Positions 57,022-64,000 of a stretch of 64,000 nucleotides of DNA are shown piece after piece. The notes beneath the pieces were generated by a model that was given only the letters and a program-made list of their open reading frames with translations, did not search any database and had not been told where the DNA came from. Position 1 is the stretch's first letter. Each line of letters starts with the position of its first letter. The DNA is taken from the NCBI RefSeq assembly GCF_026153355.1, contig NZ_CP110636.1, positions 2,232,001 to 2,296,000 on the forward strand, written 5' to 3'. The stretch comes from Streptomyces endophytica (GTDB taxonomy: Bacteria > Actinomycetota > Actinomycetes > Streptomycetales > Streptomycetaceae). A program made the translations under genes and the position numbers.

Positions 57022-57363
57022 ATGACGCGCGAGGAGTTCGAGGAACTGGTCGCCGAGGCGCTGGACCGGATCCCGCCGGAGCTCACCCGGCTGATGGACA
57101 ACGTGGCGGTCTTCGTCGAGGACGAGCCGCCGGCCGACGAACCCGAGCTGCTCGGGCTGTACGAGGGGACGCCGCTGACCGACCGGGGCGAGTGGTACGC
57201 GGGCGTGCTGCCGGACCGGATCACGATCTACCGGGGGCCGACACTCCGGATGTGCGCGACGCGTGAGGACGTGGTCGCCGAGGCGGAGGTGACGGTCGTT
57301 CACGAGATCGCGCACCACTTCGGCATCGACGACGCCCGGCTGCATTCGCTCGGCTACGGCTGA
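57022..57363 (+). CDS. Minimal zincin-like metallopeptidase family protein
   Basis: The 113-residue protein from ATG 57022 (MTREEFEELVAEALDRIPPE) has LMDNVAVFVEDEP and ends with the zinc motif HEIAHHFGIDD (HExxH, with an acid downstream). This is the small actinobacterial metallopeptidase (DUF1025-type) family. It appears cytosolic, and its protease activity is unproven. GTG 57013 is an alternative start three codons upstream. Confidence 0.88.
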   Translation: MTREEFEELVAEALDRIPPELTRLMDNVAVFVEDEPPADEPELLGLYEGTPLTDRGEWYAGVLPDRITIYRGPTLRMCATREDVVAEAEVTVVHEIAHHFGIDDARLHSLGYG

Positions 57364-57481
57364 GTCGCGGCGGCGCCCCGGCGTGATCGGCGGCGCGGGG
57401 CGCGTGTCCTCAAGCGGGGGGCGGGAGTTGGGCAGGGCGTCCGTGCCGCCGTCCCTGCGCTCCGGATCCGGAGGTCCCGCC

Positions 57482-58468
57482 GTGCGCCCGAGCCCTTACC
57501 GCCCCTCACCGTCCCCGACACCGCCGTCCGCCCCCGTGGTGGCGCGGCCACCGGAGCCACCGGTGCCGTCGCCGCAGCCGCCCGCAGTGCAGCCGTGCGC
57601 CTCCCGGTCGCCGGCCGCGCAGCCGTCCGTCCCGCGGTCGCCGGCCGGCCGGGCGCTGTCCCGGGTCGCCGTCGCCGCCGCGACCGTCACCGCGCTGGCC
57701 GCGTCCCTGGCCGGCTGCATGAGCGTCAGCGACCCGGGGGAGCCCAAGCCGTCCGGCGGCGCCGCGCGGCACGACGGCAAGGGCGCGCGGCCCGGACCCG
57801 GCGGGCCGACCGCCGACGGGCGCGGCGCCGGAGCGCGGCAGCTGGGCCGCAACGGCGGGGCCCGCCCGGCCGACGGGGACGAGAAGCCGGGCAAGAAGTC
57901 GAAGTCCGCCAAGCCGAAGGCGTCCGAGGCCGGGACGACCCCCGGTCCGGTGGAGCCCTCGGGCCCGGAACCCGGCGCGGGCGACAGCGGTGGCTACGGC
58001 GGACCGCACGGACCCGCCGGCCCCTCGCCGTCCCACTCCGCCCGGCCGTCCTCCCCGCCCGTGACCCCCACGCCCCCCAGCACCCCCACCGCCGCCCCGA
58101 CCCCGCCGCCGAGCACCCCGGCACCCCCGCCGACCGCGCAGGCGTCCGGGCCGTCCCCGGTCTCGCCGATGTCGTCGCTGGCCGAACCGGGGGAGCCGGG
58201 GACCCGGGCACCATGGACGAGGGGGCCTGAGGCGGAGCTCACAAGGGGGAGCGGAGGCGGAGAAGTGGGCCGAAAGGCGCGGGGTGGGACCGGGCGGACC
58301 CAGAGCCCGGCCCGAAAGCCCTGGTCAGCGGCTCATTTGCCATCCGGGGGAGGAGTGCGTATGGTGGTAGATCGTTTGATCCCATTTGCCCGGCGCCAGA
58401 ACAGAAGCGCGCCGCGTGGCGCGTTCTCTCCCTTGCCGTGGCTGACCGCATTGAGGCGGTCGTTGTGA
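57482..58468 (+). CDS. Pro-rich lipoprotein, ends uncertain
   Basis: A signal-like hydrophobic segment (VAVAAATVTALAASLAGC) with lipobox LAGC lies about 80 residues after GTG 57482, an unusually long pre-signal region. After the lipid Cys the chain is Gly/Pro/Ser/Thr-rich with repeated TPTPP-like units, like a cell-wall spacer. The frame then runs into the helicase leader to 58468. The C-terminal 80 residues look non-native, and a lost frame near 58150-58230 is possible. I see no catalytic domain. Confidence 0.45.
   Translation: MRPSPYRPSPSPTPPSAPVVARPPEPPVPSPQPPAVQPCASRSPAAQPSVPRSPAGRALSRVAVAAATVTALAASLAGCMSVSDPGEPKPSGGAARHDGKGARPGPGGPTADGRGAGARQLGRNGGARPADGDEKPGKKSKSAKPKASEAGTTPGPVEPSGPEPGAGDSGGYGGPHGPAGPSPSHSARPSSPPVTPTPPSTPTAAPTPPPSTPAPPPTAQASGPSPVSPMSSLAEPGEPGTRAPWTRGPEAELTRGSGGGEVGRKARGGTGRTQSPARKPWSAAHLPSGGGVRMVVDRLIPFARRQNRSAPRGAFSPLPWLTALRRSL
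58361..58468 (+). promoter_or_regulatory. Structured leader with possible 35-codon upstream ORF
   Basis: A strong GGAGGAG site lies 5-6 nt before ATG 58361, which opens a frame of 35 codons (MVVDRLIPFARRQNRSAPRG...) ending 52 nt before the helicase start. Inside it a hairpin forms at 58404-58426 (GCGCGCC/GGCGCGT around GCGT). GGTCAGC at 58323 can pair with GCTGACC at 58441. DEAD-box helicase genes often have long regulated leaders. Confidence 0.4.
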
Positions 58469-58520
58469 AACACACGGAGTTTGGGCGCGTGCCGAGACTC
58501 CGGAAGGTTTCGCATTTCGC

Positions 58521-60740
58521 ATGTCCATTTCCACTGATCAGTCCGTCATGCCCGCACACGACGAGCAGGACGAGCGGCCGGCCGCCGAGGTGACCGAGGC
58601 CACGGACACGTCCGACGCCGAAGCCGCGGCGGACGCCCAGGCCGACGCCGACGCCGACGCCATCACCTTCGCCGACCTCGGCCTCCCCGAGGGCGTCGTG
58701 CGCAAGCTCGCGCAGAACGGCGTGACGGTCCCCTTCCCGATCCAGGCCGCGACCATCCCGGACGCGCTGGCCGGCAAGGACATCCTCGGCCGCGGCCGCA
58801 CCGGCTCCGGCAAGACCCTCTCCTTCGGTCTGCCCACCCTGGCCCGGCTCGCCGACGGCCGCACCGAGAAGAAGAAGCCGCGCGCCGTCATCCTCACGCC
58901 GACCCGTGAGCTGGCCATGCAGGTCGCGGACGCCCTCCAGCCCTACGGCGACGTGCTCGGCCTGAAGATGAAGGTCGTCTGCGGCGGTACGTCCATGGGC
59001 AACCAGATCTACGCCCTGGAGCGCGGCGTCGACATCCTCGTCGCCACCCCGGGCCGGCTGCGGGACATCATCAACCGCGGCGCCTGCTCCCTGGAGGACG
59101 TCCAGGTCGCCGTCCTCGACGAGGCCGACCAGATGTCCGACCTGGGCTTCCTGCCCGAGGTCACCGAGCTGCTGGACCAGGTGCCGTCCGGCGGTCAGCG
59201 GATGCTGTTCTCCGCCACGATGGAGAACGAGATCGGCACGCTGGTCAAGCGTTACCTGACCGACCCGGTCAGCCACGAGGTCGACAGCGCCCAGGGCAAC
59301 GTCACCACCATGACCCACCACGTCCTGGTCGTGAAGCCGAAGGACAAGGCGCCGGTCACCGCCGCCATCGCCGCCCGCAAGGGCCGCACCATCATCTTCG
59401 TCCGCACCCAGCTGGGCGCCGACCGCATCGCCGAGCTGCTCGTCGAGTCCGGCGTGAAGGCCGACGCGCTGCACGGCGGCATGACCCAGGGCGCGCGCAC
59501 CCGGGTGCTCGCGGACTTCAAGGACGGCTACGTCAACGCGCTGGTCGCCACCGACGTCGCGGCCCGCGGCATCCACGTCGACGGCATCGACCTGGTCCTC
59601 AACGTCGACCCGGCCGGTGACCACAAGGACTACCTGCACCGCTCGGGCCGTACCGCCCGCGCCGGCCAGTCCGGCACGGTCGTCTCGCTCTCGCTGCCCC
59701 ACCAGCGCCGGCAGATCTTCCGCCTGATGGAGGACGCCGGTGTGGACGCCTCCCGGCACATCGTCGGCTCCGGCGTCTTCGACGAGGACGTCGCCCGGAT
59801 CACCGGCGCCCGTTCGCTCACCGAGGTCCAGGCCGAGTCCGCCAACAACTCCGCCAAGCAGGCCGAGCGCGAGGTCGCCCAGCTCACCCGTGAGCTGGAG
59901 CGCCTGCAGCGCCGGGCCGCCGAGCTGCGCGAGGACGCCGACCGGCTGACCGCGCGGGCCGCCCGCGAGCGCGGTGAGGACCCGGCCGAGGTGCTGGCCG
60001 CCGCCGCCGAGACCACCGCGGCGGAGGTCGCCGCCGAGGCCGAGGCCGCCGAGCGGAGCGCCGCCGACGAGCGTCGCCCGGCCGCCTCCGACCGCCGCGA
60101 CGACCGGGGCAACTTCGAGCGCCGTGACCGTCGCGACGACCGTGGTGGCTTCAACCGTGACGAGCGTTCCGGTGGCCGGTCCTTCGACCGTGACCGTCGT
60201 GACGACCGTGGTGGCTTCCGCCGGGACGACCGCGGCGACCGTGCCGGCGGCCGTTCCTTCGACCGTCGTGACGACCGCTCCGGTGGCCGTTCCTTCGACC
60301 GTGACCGCCGCGACGACCGGGGTGGTTTCGAGCGCCGGGACCGTCGTGACGACCGTCGCGACGACCGTGGTGGCTTCAACCGTGACGAGCGTTCCGGTGG
60401 CCGGTCCTTCGACCGTGACCGCCGTGACGACCGCTCCGGTGGCTTCCGCCGGGACGACCGCGGCGGCTTCAACCGCGACCGCAACGACCGGGGCTTCAAC
60501 CGCGACCGCAACGACCGCCCGAGCCGCCCGTTCCACCGCGACGACCGCTCCGGCGGCTACCGTTCCGGTGGCGGCGACCGGCCCTTCAACCGCGATGACC
60601 GCTCCGGCGGCCGCCCCTCCTCCGGTGGCCACCGCTCCGGCGGTGACCGCCCCTACGGCCGCCGCGACGACCACCGTGGCGCCACCGCCGGCTCCTACGG
60701 CCGCCGCGAGGACAAGCCGCGCTGGAAGCGCAACGGCTGA
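58521..60740 (+). CDS. DEAD-box ATP-dependent RNA helicase with RGG-like tail
   Basis: The 739-residue protein has an acidic head, then a helicase core: Q motif (FPIQAATIPDALAG), Walker A GRTGSGKT, PTRELAMQV, the DEAD box VLDEADQM, SAT in LFSATME, and HRSGRTARAGQ. A predicted coiled coil (about 430-480, with EREVAQLTRELERLQRR) leads to a 220-residue tail of repeats such as RDDRGGFNRD, ERSGGRSFDRD and RNDRGFNRD. Such tails bind RNA and favour condensates. It probably acts in ribosome assembly or cold and stress RNA remodelling. GGAAGG lies 13 nt before the ATG, unusually far. Confidence 0.93.
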   Translation: MSISTDQSVMPAHDEQDERPAAEVTEATDTSDAEAAADAQADADADAITFADLGLPEGVVRKLAQNGVTVPFPIQAATIPDALAGKDILGRGRTGSGKTLSFGLPTLARLADGRTEKKKPRAVILTPTRELAMQVADALQPYGDVLGLKMKVVCGGTSMGNQIYALERGVDILVATPGRLRDIINRGACSLEDVQVAVLDEADQMSDLGFLPEVTELLDQVPSGGQRMLFSATMENEIGTLVKRYLTDPVSHEVDSAQGNVTTMTHHVLVVKPKDKAPVTAAIAARKGRTIIFVRTQLGADRIAELLVESGVKADALHGGMTQGARTRVLADFKDGYVNALVATDVAARGIHVDGIDLVLNVDPAGDHKDYLHRSGRTARAGQSGTVVSLSLPHQRRQIFRLMEDAGVDASRHIVGSGVFDEDVARITGARSLTEVQAESANNSAKQAEREVAQLTRELERLQRRAAELREDADRLTARAARERGEDPAEVLAAAAETTAAEVAAEAEAAERSAADERRPAASDRRDDRGNFERRDRRDDRGGFNRDERSGGRSFDRDRRDDRGGFRRDDRGDRAGGRSFDRRDDRSGGRSFDRDRRDDRGGFERRDRRDDRRDDRGGFNRDERSGGRSFDRDRRDDRSGGFRRDDRGGFNRDRNDRGFNRDRNDRPSRPFHRDDRSGGYRSGGGDRPFNRDDRSGGRPSSGGHRSGGDRPYGRRDDHRGATAGSYGRREDKPRWKRNG

Positions 60741-60761
60741 TCGCTGACCGACGCCGCTCAC

Positions 60762-60802
60762 CACCGGGCCCGTACGCACGCAAGTGCCGTACGGGCCCGG
60801 TG
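60762..60802 (+). terminator. Helicase gene terminator
   Basis: A perfect 15-bp stem (60762-60776 with 60788-60802) closes an 11-nt loop. Confidence 0.8.
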
Positions 60803-60923
60803 CGTTGTACGGTCGCACCGCCCCGCCCGAGGGGCCGCCGCACGGCCCGCGGCACCCCTGTGACCTGGCCGTTCGGTAATGCCTTCGGGCTGCGGCACGA
60901 CCTCGGGCTATGCTGCTCGGTGC

Positions 60924-60996
60924 GGGCCATTAGCTCAATTGGCAGAGCAGTGGACTTTTAATCCATTGGTTCAGGGTTCGAGCCCCTGATGGCCCA
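60924..60996 (+). tRNA. tRNA-Lys (anticodon TTT)
   Basis: The 73-nt cloverleaf has acceptor GGGCCAT/ATGGCCC, anticodon TTT in CTTTTAA and T-loop TTCGAGC. A TATGCT -10 box ends 9 nt before the mature 5' end. It has its own terminator. Confidence 0.95.
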
Positions 60997-61036
60997 CCGG
61001 AACACCCCAGGACACGTCGCCTGAGGTGCGGTTCCA

Positions 61037-61066
61037 CGCCCCGGCCGGAATTCCCCGGCCGGGGCG
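61037..61066. terminator. tRNA-Lys terminator
   Basis: A perfect 12-bp stem (61037-61048 with 61055-61066) is followed by TTCCGTTTTG. Confidence 0.85.
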
Positions 61067-61105
61067 TTCCGTTTTGCCGTACGTGCCGCACCGGCGTGTC
61101 GGGGG

Positions 61106-63316
61106 TCAGTCGAGGCCGAGGACCTGGCCGGGGAGGATCCGGTCGGGGTCGGTGCCGAGGGTGTCGGTGTTGGTGCGGTAGAGGTGGGCCCAGGTGGTGC
61201 CGTGGGTGGCGGCGATGCTGCCGAGGGTGTCGCCGGGGCGGACGGTGTAGCGGTGGGGGCTCGTGGTGCCGGGTGCCCGGCCGGCGGACGGGTCCGGGGC
61301 GGGCTGCTGCGGGCAGGGGTGCTGGGCGGTGGCCGTGGGGCGTACCGGCTGGGGGGTCAGGGGCGTGCAGACGGGGGTGGCCGCGCCGATGAGTTGGACC
61401 AGGCCCACCCCGCCGGTGGGCGGCAGGAGCGCGGACCAGTTGTTGGCCAGCCATACGTTGCCCGAGGGGTCGATCTGTACCGCGGTCAGGTGCTGGATCG
61501 CCTTGTGGTGGAAGCCCGTGGCGGGGGACAGGGTGGTGCCGGTGGTGGCGCCGGGCGGGCAGGCGGTCAGGTTCTCGCCGCACAGCAGTGACACCGAGGC
61601 GTTGCCGAAGCCGGCGACCCACACCCGGTCGGAGCCGTCGACGGCGATCGACCAGGGGAAGACGGTCCGGGCCAGCCGGTGGACGCCCGCGACGGTGCCG
61701 TCGGGGCGCAGTTCGGTGACGGTGCTGTTGAAGAAGCTGGGTACCCAGGCGTTGCCGTGGGAGTCCAGGGCGAGCCCCAACGGCCCTTGGAACGAGCTGC
61801 TGTTGATGGTGGTCCGGGTCGTGAAGTCCGGTCCGATGAGGGTGACACTGCCGCCGAGCCGGCCGGGAGTACCGGCTCTGCGGGAGTCCAGGAGCTGGCC
61901 GAAGTCCATCTGGCTGTTGGTGATCCAGGCCCGGCCGCGGGCGTCGATCTGGAGGCCGAAGGGGTGGTTGAGGCCGCTGTGGGGGAGGGTGAAGGCCTTG
62001 GCGGGGTCGCCGTGCGGATAGACGACGACGCTGCCCAGACCCGGTTTGCCCCGCAGGCCGAAGGAGTTGGCGATCCACAGGTTGCCGCGCTGGTCGACGG
62101 CGACGCCCTGCGGGCGGTCGAATCCGCCGTTCGCCCACCCCGTGGGGGGTGAGAGTGGGGTGCCGGTGGCCGAGTACTTCGTCATGGCGCCGGTGACGTA
62201 GCTGGGTGCCCACACCGAACCGGCGTGGTCGACGGCGATGCCCCACGCTCCGCCGTTCATCCCCCCGCCGCTGAGGGGGCTGCCGAGGACCGGGTGGCCG
62301 GTGGGGTCCAGGACGCTGACGTAGCGGCTGGCGGTGTGGGTGCCCGGCAGCCAGTTGTTGGTCGCCCAGGCGTTGCCGCGTGCGTCGAAGGCGATGCGGC
62401 CGGGGGCGTACAGATCGGTGTCGGTGTAGCGCAGGGCCAGGAGCCAGCTTTCGGGGGGCGCGGTGAGCGCGGGGGTGTGGCCGCCGGTGGTGCGGGCCAG
62501 GGCGTACAGGCCGGCGGTGGAGAGGGTCGGATGATGGGCCAGGGCCAGCAGGGCCTGCACCGTGTCCGTGGGGGCGGGGCCGCCGCGGGGTGTGGCCAGG
62601 CGCAGCAGTCGCGCGCACCGCGGGCCGTCCGTCGTGCATGCGGAGACGAGGTCGGCCAGGGTGCCGAGCGTGGCCAGGGTTTCGTTGCGGGCACCGTTGG
62701 CGGCGCCGGTGACCACCCGGCCGGCTTTTCCGGTCGTCGGGTCGGCGAGGTTGAAGGAGGTCGCCGCGGCGTTCTCCAGCCCCGGGGCGGGCCCGGCCAC
62801 CTGGCGGCCGCTGTCGAACTGCGCCAGCGCGTAGGTGGCCGCCACGGTGGTGAGTTCATCGACCGTCACCCGGTCCAGGGTCCGCGGCCGGACGGCGCCA
62901 CCGGACCCGACCCCGACCACCGCCCGCAGCCGCAGCCTGCGCCCGCTGGTGGCCTCCACGTACAGGACCCCGCCGGCGGGCCGGGCGTACCGGATCCGGA
63001 AGGCCCCGGCCGCGTCGGTGCGGGCCCGGCCCAGCTCCCTGCTGCCCTCTTGCGAGCCCGCCCACAACCGCACCGACACCCCGCGCAGCGGCTGTCCCGC
63101 GCCGGTCACCGCGCCGTGCACCGTGCCGCCCGACGGCGTGACCGGCCGTGCGCCTGACGGGCCGGCGGCCAGTGCCAGCGTGACCGCCGCCGACGCCGCG
63201 GCGAGGGTGGCGCCGGCCGCCGGCACCGGCCGGGCCCAGCGCGGCCGGCGGCGCCGGGCGGGGCGCCGGAAGGCGTGCCGGCGGAAAGCGTGCCGGCGTA
63301 CGGCGGGTCCGGTCAT
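61106..63316 (-). CDS. Secreted beta-propeller (NHL/SMP-type) protein with C-terminal LysM
   Basis: The 736-residue protein has a very basic head and signal segment (to about 55), then a short carboxypeptidase-regulatory-like beta domain (TVHGAVTGAGQPLRGVSVRL, about 64-130), a helical domain (about 150-270), and a propeller of repeated blades: FDARGNAWATNNW, VDHAGSVWAPSYV, VDQRGNLWIANSF, IDARGRAWITNSQ, LDSHGNAWVPSFF and IDPSGNVWLANNW. A Pro-rich linker joins a LysM domain (YTVRPGDTLGSIAATHGTTW to LPGQVLGLD) at the extreme C-terminus, which should hold it to peptidoglycan or chitin. The ligand or activity of the propeller is unknown. Confidence 0.82.
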   Translation of the reverse strand: MTGPAVRRHAFRRHAFRRPARRRRPRWARPVPAAGATLAAASAAVTLALAAGPSGARPVTPSGGTVHGAVTGAGQPLRGVSVRLWAGSQEGSRELGRARTDAAGAFRIRYARPAGGVLYVEATSGRRLRLRAVVGVGSGGAVRPRTLDRVTVDELTTVAATYALAQFDSGRQVAGPAPGLENAAATSFNLADPTTGKAGRVVTGAANGARNETLATLGTLADLVSACTTDGPRCARLLRLATPRGGPAPTDTVQALLALAHHPTLSTAGLYALARTTGGHTPALTAPPESWLLALRYTDTDLYAPGRIAFDARGNAWATNNWLPGTHTASRYVSVLDPTGHPVLGSPLSGGGMNGGAWGIAVDHAGSVWAPSYVTGAMTKYSATGTPLSPPTGWANGGFDRPQGVAVDQRGNLWIANSFGLRGKPGLGSVVVYPHGDPAKAFTLPHSGLNHPFGLQIDARGRAWITNSQMDFGQLLDSRRAGTPGRLGGSVTLIGPDFTTRTTINSSSFQGPLGLALDSHGNAWVPSFFNSTVTELRPDGTVAGVHRLARTVFPWSIAVDGSDRVWVAGFGNASVSLLCGENLTACPPGATTGTTLSPATGFHHKAIQHLTAVQIDPSGNVWLANNWSALLPPTGGVGLVQLIGAATPVCTPLTPQPVRPTATAQHPCPQQPAPDPSAGRAPGTTSPHRYTVRPGDTLGSIAATHGTTWAHLYRTNTDTLGTDPDRILPGQVLGLD

Positions 63317-63478
63317 GGCGTCACAAGCCTTTCCACGAGGCGCAGCAGGGCCGGCCGGGCACGGATGTCACCGCTGAACGGGGCGGGTGCTGCGCATACC
63401 GGATCCACCACGTCCAGGCGTCCGGAACGCCACGCGTGCTGCGCCGTCGGGACGGACGCCGGCCCCGGGCGGGCCGGC

Positions 63479-63961
63479 TCATCCTTCCGGTCGGCCCGGG
63501 GCACCGCCCGCACCCCTGTCGGTCTCCGGCGTGCGGAGGGTGAACCAGCCGATCCTCGACGCGCCGGACAGCCAGATCGCGCCCAGGTACAGGCCCGGCT
63601 CCACCTGGCGGATCTCATCGCGTACCTCGCGCGCGACCAAGGACGTGCGCGAGTAGTCGATGACGATGCACTCCCGCTCGTCCAGCAGGCTCGGGCCCGG
63701 AGCCACCCTGGCCAGCACCGCCAACGTGTCGAACGGCCCGAGCCGGTTGCTCAGGTAGCCGCCCTCCGGGCTGAACACCTTTCCCCGCCACACGGCCAGC
63801 CGCACCAGTGCCGCGATCGGCTGCACCAGGCTGGTACCGGCCCCCAGGATCGCGGTGCCCTCCATCGGACCGCGGGGCACCTCACCGGCCGGAGCGGCCC
63901 GGAACACCTCTTCCAGCCGGCCGTCATCAGCCGCCAGCAGAACACTCTCGGTCAATGGCAC
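63479..63961 (-). CDS. Hypothetical protein
   Basis: I do not recognise a family with confidence. The 160-residue protein starts at GTG 63961 with GGAGG 6 nt upstream. It has no signal or membrane helix. Features are VPRGPMEGTAILG near 28-40, WRGKVFSPEGGYLSNRLG, ECIVIDYSRTSLVAREVRDE and VEPGLYLGAIWLSG. The alternation suggests a small beta-barrel such as a lipid or heme carrier fold, which is inference. It lies upstream of the propeller-LysM gene on the same strand, 162 bp away, and may be co-transcribed. Confidence 0.6.
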   Translation of the reverse strand: MPLTESVLLAADDGRLEEVFRAAPAGEVPRGPMEGTAILGAGTSLVQPIAALVRLAVWRGKVFSPEGGYLSNRLGPFDTLAVLARVAPGPSLLDERECIVIDYSRTSLVAREVRDEIRQVEPGLYLGAIWLSGASRIGWFTLRTPETDRGAGGAPGRPEG

Positions 63962-64000
63962 AGTCAGCCTCCAGCAGTCGTCACCGGCCCTCCGCGGTCC

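Noticed and set aside
60097..60720. CRISPR-like or satellite array
   Set aside because: The repeats are in frame, vary in length and encode the RGG-type tail of the helicase; there are no spacers.

Overview
The window is chromosomal DNA from a Streptomyces species. The evidence is very high GC with strong third-position bias, a BldC orthologue next to valine dehydrogenase, an Lsr2 paralogue beside purS, three perfect copies of the Streptomyces parS sequence (GTTTCACGTGAAAC), many TANNNT -10 boxes placed 6-8 nt before start codons (leaderless transcripts), and a leucine TTA codon in only one gene that I noticed. It looks like core chromosome from the origin-proximal arm. I see no biosynthetic cluster, prophage or CRISPR array.

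Layout. 0-5 kb: small secreted or metabolic genes (Gly/His/Cys-rich peptide, DUF2617, membrane spermidine-synthase-like protein, SRPBCC/CoxG-like protein, aldose 1-epimerase). 5-9 kb: pyrE, fba, an MFS exporter, DUF3151. 9-12 kb: a translationally coupled kynurenine operon (kynA-kynU-formamidase) taking tryptophan to anthranilate. 12-14 kb: a two-component system, then three parS sites between convergent genes. 14-19 kb: a drug-type ABC exporter divergent from a MarR-like regulator across a perfect 16-bp palindrome, then a degenerate diacylglycerol-kinase-fold gene divergent from purA. 20-26 kb: a decayed tnpB, a TTA-containing VTC-domain gene, a class III aminotransferase with its GntR regulator, an unknown gene and a SLATT-type membrane protein. 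26-44 kb: de novo purine genes purD, purC, purS-purQ-purL, purF and purM with interspersed conserved genes, three tRNA-Gly genes and lsrL. 44-48 kb: DUF3073, vdh, an unknown gene, bldC. 49-55 kb: tRNA-Asp, an HrpA-type helicase, a DUF3533-like membrane protein and a Phe-Asp-Glu tRNA cluster. 55-64 kb: a metallophosphoesterase, a small zincin, a Pro-rich lipoprotein, a DEAD-box helicase with a long Arg/Gly/Asp-rich tail, tRNA-Lys, and a secreted beta-propeller protein ending in LysM.

Four things stand out. (1) The tRNA-Gly(UCC) at 34740-34811 lacks both the D-loop GG and the T-loop TTC. This resembles the staphylococcal tRNA-Gly species reserved for peptidoglycan, and Streptomyces has a Gly cross-bridge. 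(2) The gene order joins the pyrE-fba-kyn-purA block to the purD-to-bldC block. In S. coelicolor, as I remember it, these lie on opposite sides of oriC, so an origin-spanning inversion is implied, with a decayed tnpB near the junction. (3) Single-base indels in G/C runs break at least five otherwise intact genes, and an apparent one-base loss distorts the tRNA-Glu acceptor arm, which points to consensus errors in the assembly rather than real decay. (4) The only TTA codon I noticed lies at codon 5 of the VTC-domain gene.
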